DNA from: Streptomyces endocoffeicus
GTDB taxonomy: Bacteria; Actinomycetota; Actinomycetes; Streptomycetales; Streptomycetaceae
Length of the DNA stretch: 64,000 nt
NCBI RefSeq assembly: GCF_016741935.1
Contig: NZ_JAERRG010000017.1
Location: 180,850 to 244,849 of the forward strand
Direction: 5' to 3'
Positions 50,721-59,260 of the stretch are shown in pieces; within the stretch, counting starts at the first letter, position 1; each line of letters begins with the position of its first letter. A program made the position numbers and the translations under genes. Below the pieces are notes generated by a model. That model saw only the letters and a program-made list of their open reading frames with translations. It made no database searches and had not been told where the DNA came from.

Positions 50721-51539
50721 ATGTGCGGTCGATACGCAGCGAGCCGGAGGCCGGAGGATCTCGTCGGGCTCTTCGGTGTGGAGAAGTGGGAGCCGGAGGA
50801 GACTCTGGCGCCGGACTGGAACGTCGCGCCCACCAAGGACGTGTACGCGGTGCTCGAGCGTCCCCTTAAGGACGCCGCCGAGCCGCGTCCGGTTCGCCAG
50901 TTGAGGGCGCTGAAGTGGGGGCTGGTGCCGTCCTGGGCGAAGTCCCCCGAGGGCGGCGCCAAGATGATCAACGCACGGGCCGAGACCGTGCACGAGAAGC
51001 CGTCCTACCGGCGCCCGTTCGCCTCGCGGCGCTGCATCCTGCCCGCCGACGGCTACTACGAGTGGGTCACCGCGGCGGGGGAGCGGCAGCTGGAGGAGAA
51101 GGGCAAGCGGAAGCGGCCCCGCAAGCAGCCGTACTTCGTGACCCCGGTGGACGGCTCGGTGATGGCCATGGCCGGGCTGTACGAGTTCTGGCGGGACCGG
51201 ACGCTGCCGGACGAGCACCCCCTGGCGTGGTGGGTCACCTGCACGGTGATCACCACCGAGGCGGACAAGGAGCCCTTCGGGGGCGCGGCCCGGGACGAGG
51301 GGCCGGGCTCGCTCGCCGAGATCCACCCGCGGATGCCGCTGGTCCTCACCGAGGACCGCTGGGCCTCCTGGCTGGACCCGGGCCGCACCGACCCCGACGA
51401 CCTGCTGCCGCTGCTGGCACCGCCGCCCTCCGGGCTGCTGCGGGCCTACCCGGTGGCCACCGGGGTGAGTGATGTCCGTAACAACGGCCCCGAGCTGCTC
51501 GACGAGCTCGAGGCCCCGGAGGAGGGCACGCTGTTCTGA
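50721..51539 (+). CDS. SOS response-associated peptidase-fold protein (SRAP/HMCES/YedK)
   Basis: A 272-residue SRAP protein that crosslinks to abasic sites in single-stranded DNA through its N-terminal Cys. After Met removal Cys2 (MCGRY) is exposed; NARAETV, the catalytic Glu-Tyr region GYYEW and the active His in EIHPRMPLVL are present. ATG 50721 is required for Cys2. CAGTGT lies seven bases upstream. It overlaps the next gene by one base (TGATG), so the two are cotranscribed. Confidence 0.93.
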   Translation: MCGRYAASRRPEDLVGLFGVEKWEPEETLAPDWNVAPTKDVYAVLERPLKDAAEPRPVRQLRALKWGLVPSWAKSPEGGAKMINARAETVHEKPSYRRPFASRRCILPADGYYEWVTAAGERQLEEKGKRKRPRKQPYFVTPVDGSVMAMAGLYEFWRDRTLPDEHPLAWWVTCTVITTEADKEPFGGAARDEGPGSLAEIHPRMPLVLTEDRWASWLDPGRTDPDDLLPLLAPPPSGLLRAYPVATGVSDVRNNGPELLDELEAPEEGTLF

Positions 51540-52207
51540 TGGCCGCGAAGAAGACGGACGCACCTCAGGTCACCACCGAGATGGTGGCGACCCCGGCCGG
51601 GGCCGCCCGGATCACCTGGCACGACGCCCCCGGCGCCCATGCCCTGCTGGCCGCCAGTCATGGCGCCGGCGGGGGCATCGAGGCGCGGGACCTGCGCGCG
51701 CTGGCCGGGGCGCTCCCCGGGCTCGGCGTGAGCGTCGCGCTGGTCGAGCAGCCGTGGCGGGTGGCGGGCAAGAAGATCGCGCCCGCGCCCTCGACCCTCG
51801 ACACCGGATGGCGTGCCGTATGGCCCGCGCTGGAGAAGGCCCGGCTGCCGATCGTGGCGGGCGGCCGCAGCGCCGGGGCACGGGTGGCCTGCCGGACGGC
51901 GACGGAGCTGGGTGCGAAGGCCGTGCTGGCGCTGTCGTTCCCGCTGCACACGCCGGGCAAGCCGGAGCGGTCCCGGGCCGGGGAGCTGCTGGCCACGGGC
52001 GTGCCGACGCTGATCGTCCAGGGCGGCCGGGACCCGTTCGGGCGACCGGAGGAGTTCCCGGAGCTGCCCGCGGCCATGGAGCTCGTGGAGGTGCCGTACG
52101 GCGATCATGTCTTCGGCCTGCCGAAGTCGGCGGACCTCGACGAGCCCGCGGCGCTCGCCCTGATCACCGGGGCCGTCGCCGACTGGCTGCCGCGCGCCCT
52201 GGGCTGA
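51539..52207 (+). CDS. small alpha/beta-hydrolase family protein (KANL3/Tex30-like)
   Basis: A 222-residue alpha/beta hydrolase with nucleophile elbow GRSAGARVA (Ser near 105), Asp in VQGGRDPFG and His in YGDHVFG, giving a complete triad. It resembles dienelactone-hydrolase-like KANL3/Tex30 proteins; substrate unknown. ATG 51539 overlaps the SRAP stop by one base. A heptamer array begins at its stop codon. Confidence 0.85.
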   Translation: MAAKKTDAPQVTTEMVATPAGAARITWHDAPGAHALLAASHGAGGGIEARDLRALAGALPGLGVSVALVEQPWRVAGKKIAPAPSTLDTGWRAVWPALEKARLPIVAGGRSAGARVACRTATELGAKAVLALSFPLHTPGKPERSRAGELLATGVPTLIVQGGRDPFGRPEEFPELPAAMELVEVPYGDHVFGLPKSADLDEPAALALITGAVADWLPRALG

Positions 52208-52292
52208 CCGCTGGCCGCTGGCCGCTGGCCGCTGGCCGCTGGCCGCTGACCGCTGACGCTGACCAATGACCGGCAATGACCGGCGATGACCG
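52205..52292. repeat. heptamer tandem array starting at the hydrolase stop codon
   Basis: TG(A/G)CCGC repeats seven times from 52205 to 52253; the first unit's TGA is the stop codon. It passes into (C)AATGACCGG decamers (52263-52292). Confidence 0.9.
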
Positions 52293-52346
52293 CTGACCGC
52301 CGCCCCCGCCCTGGACAAGGGCGCCGGGGCGGGGCGGGGGTGGGGC

Positions 52347-52373
52347 GGGAATGCGACGGGAGGGATCCGTGTT
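52347..52373 (+). promoter_or_regulatory. sigma-R-dependent autoregulatory promoter of sigR (p2-like)
   Basis: GGGAAT (52347-52352), 18 bases, GTT (52371-52373). It gives a transcript starting about 60 bases before ATG 52444, which encodes the longer sigma-R' form, as in S. coelicolor. Confidence 0.85.
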
Positions 52374-52443
52374 GAACGGGCTGTCGGTACTCACCGTGTA
52401 AGAGGCACTGATACGCGGAATACGAGGAAAGGGAGTCCCCCGC

Positions 52444-53298
52444 ATGGGTTCGCTTGCTTGCCCGGCCCGTCCACGCGCCGCTGACCTGGACTGGTCTCAG
52501 CTGCAGGCGGCGCAAGCCGTGAAGATCGAAGCGGCGGGCGCACCGGATCGTCGTCTATTCTCCGATTCGAGCGAGTCCACATCCGGACCCGACACGAAGC
52601 TGGAGGAGGTGGGTCAGGTCACTGGGACCGACGCAGGTAACGACGGCGTGACCGAGGGAGAGCCGGTCGAGCGGTCGCAGGAGTCGTCCTCGGAGCGCAA
52701 CGCGCGCTTCGAGCGGGACGCCCTTGCCTTCTTGGACCAGATGTACTCGGCCGCGCTGCGGATGACGCGTAACCCGGCCGACGCCGAGGACCTCGTGCAG
52801 GAGACCTACGCCAAGGCGTACGGGTCCTTCCACCAGTTCCGCGAGGGCACCAACCTCAAGGCGTGGCTGTACCGCATCCTGACCAATACCTTCATCAACT
52901 CGTACCGCAAGAAGCAGCGGGAGCCCCAGCGCAGTGCGGCCGAGGAGATCGAGGACTGGCAGCTCGCGCGCGCCGAGTCGCATATGTCGACTGGTCTGCG
53001 CTCCGCCGAGTCGCAGGCTCTCGACCACCTGCCCGACTCCGATGTCAAGGAGGCCCTCCAGGCCATCCCCGAGGAGTTCCGCATAGCGGTCTATCTCGCG
53101 GACGTCGAGGGCTTTGCCTACAAGGAGATCGCGGACATCATGGGTACACCCATCGGTACGGTGATGTCCCGGCTGCACCGTGGGCGCCGCCAGCTGCGCG
53201 GTCTGCTGGAGGACTACGCCCGTGGGCGCGGGCTGGTCCCGGCCGGCGCGGGCGCCGCGGCGGACGAGTCGCACGATCGGAAAGGCGCGGACTCATGA
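52444..53298 (+). CDS. sigR: ECF sigma factor SigR (disulfide stress), with N-terminally extended form
   Basis: A group IV sigma factor controlling the thiol-oxidation response. Region 2 is ALAFLDQMYSAALRMTRNPADAEDLVQETYAKAY and region 4 is FRIAVYLADVEGFAYKEIADIMGTPIGTVMSRLHRGRRQLR. ATG 52444, behind AGGAAAGGGAG, gives 284 residues; an internal GTG at 52609 behind GGAGGAG gives 229. The 55-residue extension equals that of the unstable S. coelicolor sigma-R', produced from the sigma-R-dependent promoter and degraded by Clp to shut off the response. ATGA overlap with rsrA ensures coupled production of the anti-sigma factor. Confidence 0.95.
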   Translation: MGSLACPARPRAADLDWSQLQAAQAVKIEAAGAPDRRLFSDSSESTSGPDTKLEEVGQVTGTDAGNDGVTEGEPVERSQESSSERNARFERDALAFLDQMYSAALRMTRNPADAEDLVQETYAKAYGSFHQFREGTNLKAWLYRILTNTFINSYRKKQREPQRSAAEEIEDWQLARAESHMSTGLRSAESQALDHLPDSDVKEALQAIPEEFRIAVYLADVEGFAYKEIADIMGTPIGTVMSRLHRGRRQLRGLLEDYARGRGLVPAGAGAAADESHDRKGADS

Positions 53299-53624
53299 GC
53301 TGCGGAGAGCCGCATGAGACGGACTGCTCCGAGGTTCTCGACCACCTCTACGAGTTCCTCGACCACGAGATGCCGGACGGCGACTGCGCCAAGTTCGAGG
53401 TGCATTTCGACGAGTGCTCTCCGTGCCTGGAGAAGTACGGCCTCGAGAAGGCCGTGAAGAAGCTCGTCAAGCGGTGCTGCGGCCATGACGACGTGCCCAC
53501 CGACCTCCGGTCGAAGGTCATGGGGCGGATCGAGCTGATCCGCTCCGGGCAGGCGGTGCCGGAGCGCGAGATCACGACGGAGACGAACGCGCCGAGCAAC
53601 GCGCCGAGCAGCGCCCAGGAGTGA
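53295..53624 (+). CDS. rsrA: zinc-binding redox-sensitive anti-sigma factor RsrA
   Basis: A 109-residue ZAS-family anti-sigma factor. Cys11, His37, Cys41 and Cys44 (HFDECSPC) reproduce the zinc and redox-sensor ligands; Cys3, 31, 61 and 62 are also present as in S. coelicolor. Under reducing conditions it holds sigma-R; disulfide formation releases zinc and sigma-R. ATG 53295 overlaps the sigR stop. The C-terminal SNAPSSAQE tail is low complexity. Confidence 0.96.
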   Translation: MSCGEPHETDCSEVLDHLYEFLDHEMPDGDCAKFEVHFDECSPCLEKYGLEKAVKKLVKRCCGHDDVPTDLRSKVMGRIELIRSGQAVPEREITTETNAPSNAPSSAQE

Positions 53625-53668
53625 CCCCGGGGCTCAGGCCCGCCCCAGTGACCCCGGGGCTCAGGCCC
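53621..53668. repeat. direct duplication across the rsrA stop codon
   Basis: GTGACCCCGGGGCTCAGGCC occurs at 53621 (TGA stop at 53622-53624) and again at 53648, 27 bases apart. Confidence 0.9.
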
Positions 53669-53871
53669 CAGTGGATCCCCGGTCGAACGCCAATCGAGTT
53701 GGCGTGTTCTCATTCCCACCCTCGGTGATCAGATCATCACTCGAAGGGGTGTAATCGGACAGTCCCTCCGATCCCATCCGCCCCGCCTCGTCCTAAGCTC
53801 CCCAACCACCTGACCCGCCCCGCCCGAGAGGGGCGGCGCAATGGATGGACATGGATGGGGAGGAGGACACC

Positions 53872-55320
53872 GTGCGGGCACTTCCCCACGGGGCGCGCGC
53901 CTATGTCCTGTGCGCCGTGCTCGCCGGGGCGTACTGCGCCGCCCCGGCCGTACGGCCCGGAGCGGCCGTCCCCTGGGCCACGACCGCCCTGCTCGCCGCG
54001 GTTCACGCGGTCGGCTCCAGGGTCCGCGCGCGTTGGCCCGAATGGTGCAGCCCCGTCCTCCTGGCCGGGGCTTTTCTGCTGCCGCCCGCCGCCGCGGCGC
54101 TGGTCGCCGTGCCCGGTGCGCTGCTCGCCCGCGTCGAGCGGCCCCCGGCCGGGGCACGGCGGGCCTGGCGGGCCGCACGGCTCTCGCTGGCCGTCTGGGC
54201 CGCCTCGTGCGCCTTCGCGGCCCTGGACGGCCCCGGGACCCTCAGCGCCCTCTGGACCCTCGGTGACGGTGCCCAGGACCCCGCCGCGCAGACGTCGTCG
54301 TCCGGTACGCCCGGCTTTCCGTACGCCCTGGCCGCCGCGGTGGCCGCCGCGCTCGTCCTGGGCCTGACCACCACCGCCCTGGAGGGCGGGGTGCTGGTCA
54401 CCGCCGAGCGGCAGTCCCCGCGCGCCGCCTGGTGGGGGCGGCTGCCCGGCGCCCTCGCCCCGTACCTGGTGCACGGGCCCGCGGGGCTGGCCATGGCGGT
54501 GCTGTGGCGCAGCCCTTACGAACCGGCGGCGGCCCTGCTGGTGCTGCTGCCGATGTACGTCTGCGCCTGCGGCTTCGTGCTCTACCGCCGTGAGAGCGCC
54601 GCCCACCAGGCCACCATCCGGGCCCTCGTCCAAGCGGTCGACATCAAGGACCGCTACACCCGGGGCCACAGCGAGCGCGTCGGCCGCGCCTCCGCGATGA
54701 TCGCCCGTGAGCTGGGCATGAGCGGCGACCGGCTGGAGGCGGTACGGATCGCGGGCATCCTCCACGACGTCGGCAAGCTCGGCGTGCCCACCCGGCTGCT
54801 GCGCAAAAACGGTCCGCTGACCCCCGATGAGCGCCGGGTGATCGAGCTCCACCCCGAGTACGGCGACGAGATGGTGCGCGGCATCGGCTTCCTGGGCGAG
54901 GCGCGGGCCGCGATCCTCCACCACCATGAGCGGCTGGACGGCAGCGGCTATCCGTACGGGCTCGCCGGGGCGCAGATCCCGGAGTTCGCCCGGGTGGTCG
55001 CGGTGGCGGACGCCTTCGACGCGATGACCTCGACGCGTACGTACCGCAGGGCCCGGCCGGTGCCCACCGCCGTGGAGGAGCTGCAGCGGTGCGCGGGCTC
55101 GCAGTTCGACCCCCGCATGGTGGGGGCCCTCACCCGCGCCCTGGACCGCCACGGCTGGCACGCGGCGGTCACCGCGGACGCCCCTGAGGAGCGCGGAAAC
55201 GTCCCGGCAGACGCCCTCCCCGAGCCCGCCTCGCCCCTGGTACGCGCGGCGGCCCCCGGCGCGCCGGACGAGCCCGGCGGGCCCCGCCCCGGCGCGGGCG
55301 GCCCCGGCGGTGGCCCATGA
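53872..55320 (+). CDS. membrane HD-GYP domain phosphodiesterase-like protein
   Basis: A 482-residue protein: about six membrane helices (residues 10-240), then an HD-GYP domain with IKDRYTRGHSERV, GILHDVGKLGVP, HPEYGDEM, ILHHHERLDGSGYPYGL and VADAFDAMTS, all catalytic-site elements of cyclic dinucleotide or related phosphohydrolases. A Pro/Gly/Ala tail closes it. GTG 53872 is preferred because GGAGGAGG lies at proper spacing; ATG 53845 and 53851 are in frame. Overlaps the next HD gene by ATGA. Ligand not determinable; cyclic-di-GMP is the first candidate. Confidence 0.87.
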   Translation: MRALPHGARAYVLCAVLAGAYCAAPAVRPGAAVPWATTALLAAVHAVGSRVRARWPEWCSPVLLAGAFLLPPAAAALVAVPGALLARVERPPAGARRAWRAARLSLAVWAASCAFAALDGPGTLSALWTLGDGAQDPAAQTSSSGTPGFPYALAAAVAAALVLGLTTTALEGGVLVTAERQSPRAAWWGRLPGALAPYLVHGPAGLAMAVLWRSPYEPAAALLVLLPMYVCACGFVLYRRESAAHQATIRALVQAVDIKDRYTRGHSERVGRASAMIARELGMSGDRLEAVRIAGILHDVGKLGVPTRLLRKNGPLTPDERRVIELHPEYGDEMVRGIGFLGEARAAILHHHERLDGSGYPYGLAGAQIPEFARVVAVADAFDAMTSTRTYRRARPVPTAVEELQRCAGSQFDPRMVGALTRALDRHGWHAAVTADAPEERGNVPADALPEPASPLVRAAAPGAPDEPGGPRPGAGGPGGGP

Positions 55321-57191
55321 GCCCCGCCGAGGACCCCACCACGCCCAGCACGAACGATTCCGCCCGGGGCCCCGGTCCGGCCCCCGGTCCGGCCCCCGGT
55401 CCGGCCGACCGGGGGCCCGGGGAAGCCCCGGACACCTCGGGCAGTGGCAGAGGCAGAGGCGGGACGGAGGCGGCGTCCCGCCCTGGCCCCGATCGGGATC
55501 CTCGGCCTGCCTCCGGTCCGGCCGACGCGGGGCGCGGGGAAGCCCCGGACACCTCGGCCAGAAGAGGCGGTACGGGCGCCCCGGACCGTCCTGGCTCTGG
55601 TCGGGGTCCCCGGCCTGTCTCCAGGCCGGCCGACGCGGGGCCCGGGGAAGCCGCGGTCACTTCGGCCAGAGGCGAGCCCGGCGCCCCGGACCGCCATGGG
55701 CCGCGTGATCGGGACGAGAGCGCGGCTCAGTGGCCTGCCAGGGTGGCTCGCGCCGGCTCGGCAGGGGCTGCCCCCCGCCCCCTGAGCGCCCTCGTCCGGA
55801 TCGCCGGGCGGCACGCCCGTGCCCTCCATCGCACCCGCCACCAACGGGCCGAGACCGCCGCCGCCCGTGAGGAGGGGCGGGAGCGCATATCCCGGGGCCG
55901 TTATCGCGGCCTTACGGTCGTCGCCGTGTATGGCGCGGCGGGGGCGCTCGCCGTGGCGGCGCTGGTGTGGACCGAGTGGCATGGGGTGCGGCAGGCGGAG
56001 GCGGCGCTGGCCTTCGGGGCGCTCATCGCCGTGGGGGAGGCGATCCGGTGCGTCGAGGCGCCGCCCGCGCTGCCCGACGGCGGCGGGGGAGTGCCCGATC
56101 CGCGCGGTGAGCCCGCGCCCCTCGCCGCCGCCGGTGCGCTCGGATACGCCCTGCTCGGGCGGCTCGGCGGGGAGCCCGCCGCCCACGGCGTCCTCCAGGT
56201 GGTCACCGTCGTCGTGGCCGCGTCGCTCGCCGGGCTGGTGGCGCCGCTCGGGCTCGGCTGCCCGGTCGACCCCGGCCACACCGCCCGCCGGGTGCTGACC
56301 GCCGCGTTCGCCGCCGTCTGCTTCCAACCGCTGCACCGGACCGGCCGTTTGGCCGACTGGCTCGGCCACGGCCCGTCCATGGTCGGCTATTTGCTCGCCC
56401 TGCTGGCCCTGACCGCCCTGTGCGACGCCGTCCTGGCCGCCGCCCTCGCCCGTGCCCGTACCGGCTGGCCTTACGGGCCGCTGCTCCGCGACGAGCTGCG
56501 GTCCCTGCCCGGCGTCGGGGCGGCGGTGTGCGCGACGGCGGCCGTGATGGCGCTCACCGTGGCCGTCGCCGGGCTGTGGCCGGTGCCGGTGCTGGCGGTG
56601 CCGCTGCTGCTGATCCAGTACTCCTACCGCCGCTACGCCGGGATACGGGCCACCTACCGCCAGACCATCGCCTCCCTGGCCCGGTCGACCGAGATAGCCG
56701 GGTACACCCCGACGGGCCACGCCCGCGAGGTGGCCGGGCTCAGCCGGGCCGTGGGGCGTGAGCTGGGCCTCTCCGAGCCCCGGCTGACCGTGCTGGAGTA
56801 CGCGGCGCTGATGCACGACATCGGCCAGCTGTCGCTGGTGGACCCGGTGCCCGCGGGGGCCACCGAGCCGCTGCCCGCCGCCGAGCAGCGCAAGATCGCG
56901 CTGCTCGGCGGCGCCGTGGTGCGCCAGACCGGGGTACCCGCCGAGGTGGCGCTGGTCGTGGAGCGCCAGGCCGACCCGTACCGCGAGCAGCCACTCGCCG
57001 CGCGTATCGTGCGCGCGGTGAACGCGTACACCGAGCTGGTGAGCGGGCCCGCGGCCGAGGGAGCGGCCGGGGCGGCGGCGCTGCGCGCCCTGGAGCGGCT
57101 GCGGCTGGCCACGGCGCGCGACTTCGATCCGGCCGTGGTCGAGGCGCTCGCCACGGTGCTGTCGCGCGGGGTTTACGGCCGCCCCCGGTGA
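55317..57191 (+). CDS. membrane protein with degenerate HD domain, coupled to the HD-GYP gene
   Basis: A 624-residue paralogue-like protein. The first 135 residues are disordered Pro/Gly/Arg sequence with three decayed repeats of GPADxGxGEAxDTS; then a membrane region (about 195-440) and a C-terminal HD-like domain: ALMHDIGQLSLVD keeps His-Asp but replaces the usual HDIGK Lys with Gln, and the HHExxDGxGYP block is VVERQADPYREQP, lacking the histidines. It is therefore probably a catalytically dead partner or sensor of the preceding enzyme. ATG 55317 overlaps the previous stop (ATGA), so equal expression is likely. Confidence 0.8.
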   Translation: MSPAEDPTTPSTNDSARGPGPAPGPAPGPADRGPGEAPDTSGSGRGRGGTEAASRPGPDRDPRPASGPADAGRGEAPDTSARRGGTGAPDRPGSGRGPRPVSRPADAGPGEAAVTSARGEPGAPDRHGPRDRDESAAQWPARVARAGSAGAAPRPLSALVRIAGRHARALHRTRHQRAETAAAREEGRERISRGRYRGLTVVAVYGAAGALAVAALVWTEWHGVRQAEAALAFGALIAVGEAIRCVEAPPALPDGGGGVPDPRGEPAPLAAAGALGYALLGRLGGEPAAHGVLQVVTVVVAASLAGLVAPLGLGCPVDPGHTARRVLTAAFAAVCFQPLHRTGRLADWLGHGPSMVGYLLALLALTALCDAVLAAALARARTGWPYGPLLRDELRSLPGVGAAVCATAAVMALTVAVAGLWPVPVLAVPLLLIQYSYRRYAGIRATYRQTIASLARSTEIAGYTPTGHAREVAGLSRAVGRELGLSEPRLTVLEYAALMHDIGQLSLVDPVPAGATEPLPAAEQRKIALLGGAVVRQTGVPAEVALVVERQADPYREQPLAARIVRAVNAYTELVSGPAAEGAAGAAALRALERLRLATARDFDPAVVEALATVLSRGVYGRPR

Positions 57192-57237
57192 GAACTGATA
57201 ACTCGCCGGTAATGAGCGGGGCTCCCGAGGGGCATGG

Positions 57238-57435
57238 TTGGATGCGAGGAGAGGGGTGCCAGGCCAGATGGCCGGTGGCAAGGAGGTGTGGTGGGCGTCG
57301 CATCCCGGCCGCAGCGTGAGGGGTCGGGCTGAGATGTCCGCGAATGTGTGGCAGGTTGTCTTCAAGGGAGGGCGACGCCGTCCGCGAAGGCATCTGGTAC
57401 GGGACGACTTCGATACCGGCAGGCGGGAATCGTGA
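57238..57435 (+). CDS. possible small ORF coupled to the TPR gene
   Basis: A 65-codon frame whose TGA overlaps the next gene's GTG start (GTGA at 57432-57435). Product is basic (GGRRRPRRHLVRDD) with no known domain; third-position G/C is mixed and the first possible ATG has no ribosome site. It may be a leader or spurious. Confidence 0.25.
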   Translation: MDARRGVPGQMAGGKEVWWASHPGRSVRGRAEMSANVWQVVFKGGRRRPRRHLVRDDFDTGRRES

Positions 57436-58418
57436 AGATCTTCGGCAAGGTACGGCACCGGCCGTCCGCCTCATGGCGGCAGGCCACGGACCGTGCGTTC
57501 ACGCTCATCGGCGACGGCCGGTACGAGGACGCGGGAGCGCTGCTGACCCGCGCCGCCGACCTGGAGCCGTGGCTGTCGGAGTCCTGGTTCAACCTGGCGC
57601 TGCTGCACAAGTTCCGGCACGACTGGGAGCAGGCGCGCGCCGCGGGGCTGCGGGCGGTCGCGCTGCTGGACCGCGAGACGGGCGCTCCGGACTGGTGGAA
57701 CGTGGGGATCGCGGCCACCGCGCTGCAGGACTGGCCGCTGGCCCGCCGCGCCTGGCAGGCGTACGGGCTGAAGGTCCCCGGAGAGGCGTCCGCGTCCGGT
57801 GAGCCGCTCGGCATGGAGCTGGGCAGTGCGGCGGTGCGGCTGTCCCCGGAGGGCGAGGCCGAGGTCGTCTGGGGCCGTCGGCTGGACCCGGCCCGGATCG
57901 AGGTGCTGTCCATCCCGCTGCCGTCGTCCGGGCGGCGCTGGGGCGAGGTGGTGCTGCACGACGGCGTGCCCCACGGTGAGCGGGTGACCTCCGCGGGCCC
58001 CGCGTACCCGGTCTTCGACGAGATCGAGCTGTGGGCGCCGTCCCCGGTGCCGACCTGGGTGGTGCTGCTGGAAGCGGCCACCGAGGCCGACCGGGACGCC
58101 CTGGAGCGGCTCGCGGCGGACGCGGGCTTCGCGGCCGAGGACTGGTCGTCGTCGGTGCGGCTGCTGTGCCGTTCCTGCTCGGAGAGCCGGATGCCCAGTG
58201 ACGAGGGCGAGGGCGAGCATCTGGACCCGCACGACCACAGCGAACCGGGCCACCCCGGGCCGCTGGGCCACCGTATGGCGGGCTCGGGCTCGCTGTGGGT
58301 TCCCGAGCGCGAATGCGGGATCGCGGCGCCTGGGGGGTTGGTGCGGGGGCTGCTGGACGGGTGGGTCGCGGACAGCCCGGATACGCGTGAGTGGCGGGAT
58401 CTGGAAGAGGTCTGCTGA
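57432..58418 (+). CDS. tetratricopeptide-repeat-containing protein
   Basis: A 328-residue cytosolic protein: N-terminal TPR-like helices (FTLIGDGRYEDAGALLTRAADLEPWLSESWFNLALLHKFRHDWEQARAAGLRAVALLD, in pieces) and a C-terminal half with WVVLLEAATEADRDALERLA and a CRSCSESR cysteine pair that could bind metal together with HDHSEPGHPGPLGH histidines. GTG 57432 chosen since the similarity begins there. Function unknown; conserved in Streptomyces downstream of the HD genes. Confidence 0.8.
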   Translation: MKIFGKVRHRPSASWRQATDRAFTLIGDGRYEDAGALLTRAADLEPWLSESWFNLALLHKFRHDWEQARAAGLRAVALLDRETGAPDWWNVGIAATALQDWPLARRAWQAYGLKVPGEASASGEPLGMELGSAAVRLSPEGEAEVVWGRRLDPARIEVLSIPLPSSGRRWGEVVLHDGVPHGERVTSAGPAYPVFDEIELWAPSPVPTWVVLLEAATEADRDALERLAADAGFAAEDWSSSVRLLCRSCSESRMPSDEGEGEHLDPHDHSEPGHPGPLGHRMAGSGSLWVPERECGIAAPGGLVRGLLDGWVADSPDTREWRDLEEVC

Positions 58419-58464
58419 CCGCCTGGCGGCTGGCGGCTGCCATGGGGTCCTGGGGTCCTGGGGC

Positions 58465-59165
58465 GTCTGGCGGATCGTGGCGCCTGCGGCGGGCTTGTCC
58501 CCTCCCCGCCCCTTCCCGAAACTGGGGCTCCGCCCCAGACCCCGTACCGGGGCTCCGCCCCAGACCCCGAAACTGGGGCTCCGCCCCGGGCCCCGAAACT
58601 GGGGCTCCGCCCCGGGCCCCGGATTGGGGGTCCGCCCCAGACCTCGGATTGGGGGTCCGCCCTGGGCCCCGGATTGGGGGTCCGCCCCAGACCTCGGATT
58701 GGGGGTCCGCCCTGGGCCCCGGATTGGGGGTCCGTCCCAGACCCCGTACCGGGGCTCCGCCCCAGACCCCGGATTCGGGCGGCGCTGGATCCGGGCTCTG
58801 CCCCGAGCCCCTGGCCGGGGCTCCGTCCCAGACCCTGGCTGGGGCTCTGGCTCAGACCCTGGCCGGGCTCTGCCTCAGACCCCGGCCGGGCGCCCCGGCT
58901 GTGCCCGGTCTTCCGCCGCGCCCGCGTGCCGACCGCGATCGGCCCGCCGGTGCGGGTGTTCACGCCCTCACGGCCTGTCCCGCAGGCGCCCTGGCGCGCC
59001 CTGGTCACCGGTCAGCCGCTCGACCATCGCGTCGCAGGTGGCGCGGTCGGCGTCCTGGCCGGTGAGCTGATCGCGGCGACGGTCGGCTCGTCGCCCTCCG
59101 GGGGTCCAGGGGCGGATCCCCTGGTTGCGGGAAGGGGCGGGGAGGGGAAGGATCCCGCCAGCGGC
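58465..59165. repeat. large intergenic repeat element with inverted ends and a 25-base tandem array
   Basis: No gene is supported in 58419-59260. The left end (58469-58547) and inverted right end (about 59086-59165) share the same GGATCGTG/CGCCTGCGGCGGG/TCCCCTCCCCGCCCC sequence seen at 46.2 kb. Between about 58520 and 58890 about fourteen 24-26-base units of GG(G)GGCTCCGCCCCAGACCCC followed by CGTACC, CGAAACT or GGATTG are tandemly arranged, each a small palindrome. A non-repetitive segment follows (58890-59080). Confidence 0.75.
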
Positions 59166-59260
59166 CCGGTCACACCGCGTAACCGCACCGCATCCCGCCG
59201 CGCCGTGCCCGTACCCTGTAGGGCGACGCATCACGGTTGAAGGAAGGCGTACGGCGGAAG

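Noticed and set aside
58520..58890. Protein-coding repeats (Pro/Gly-rich frames in the 25-base array)
   Set aside because: All frames are open only because of G/C bias and unit length not a multiple of three; no start site or domain.
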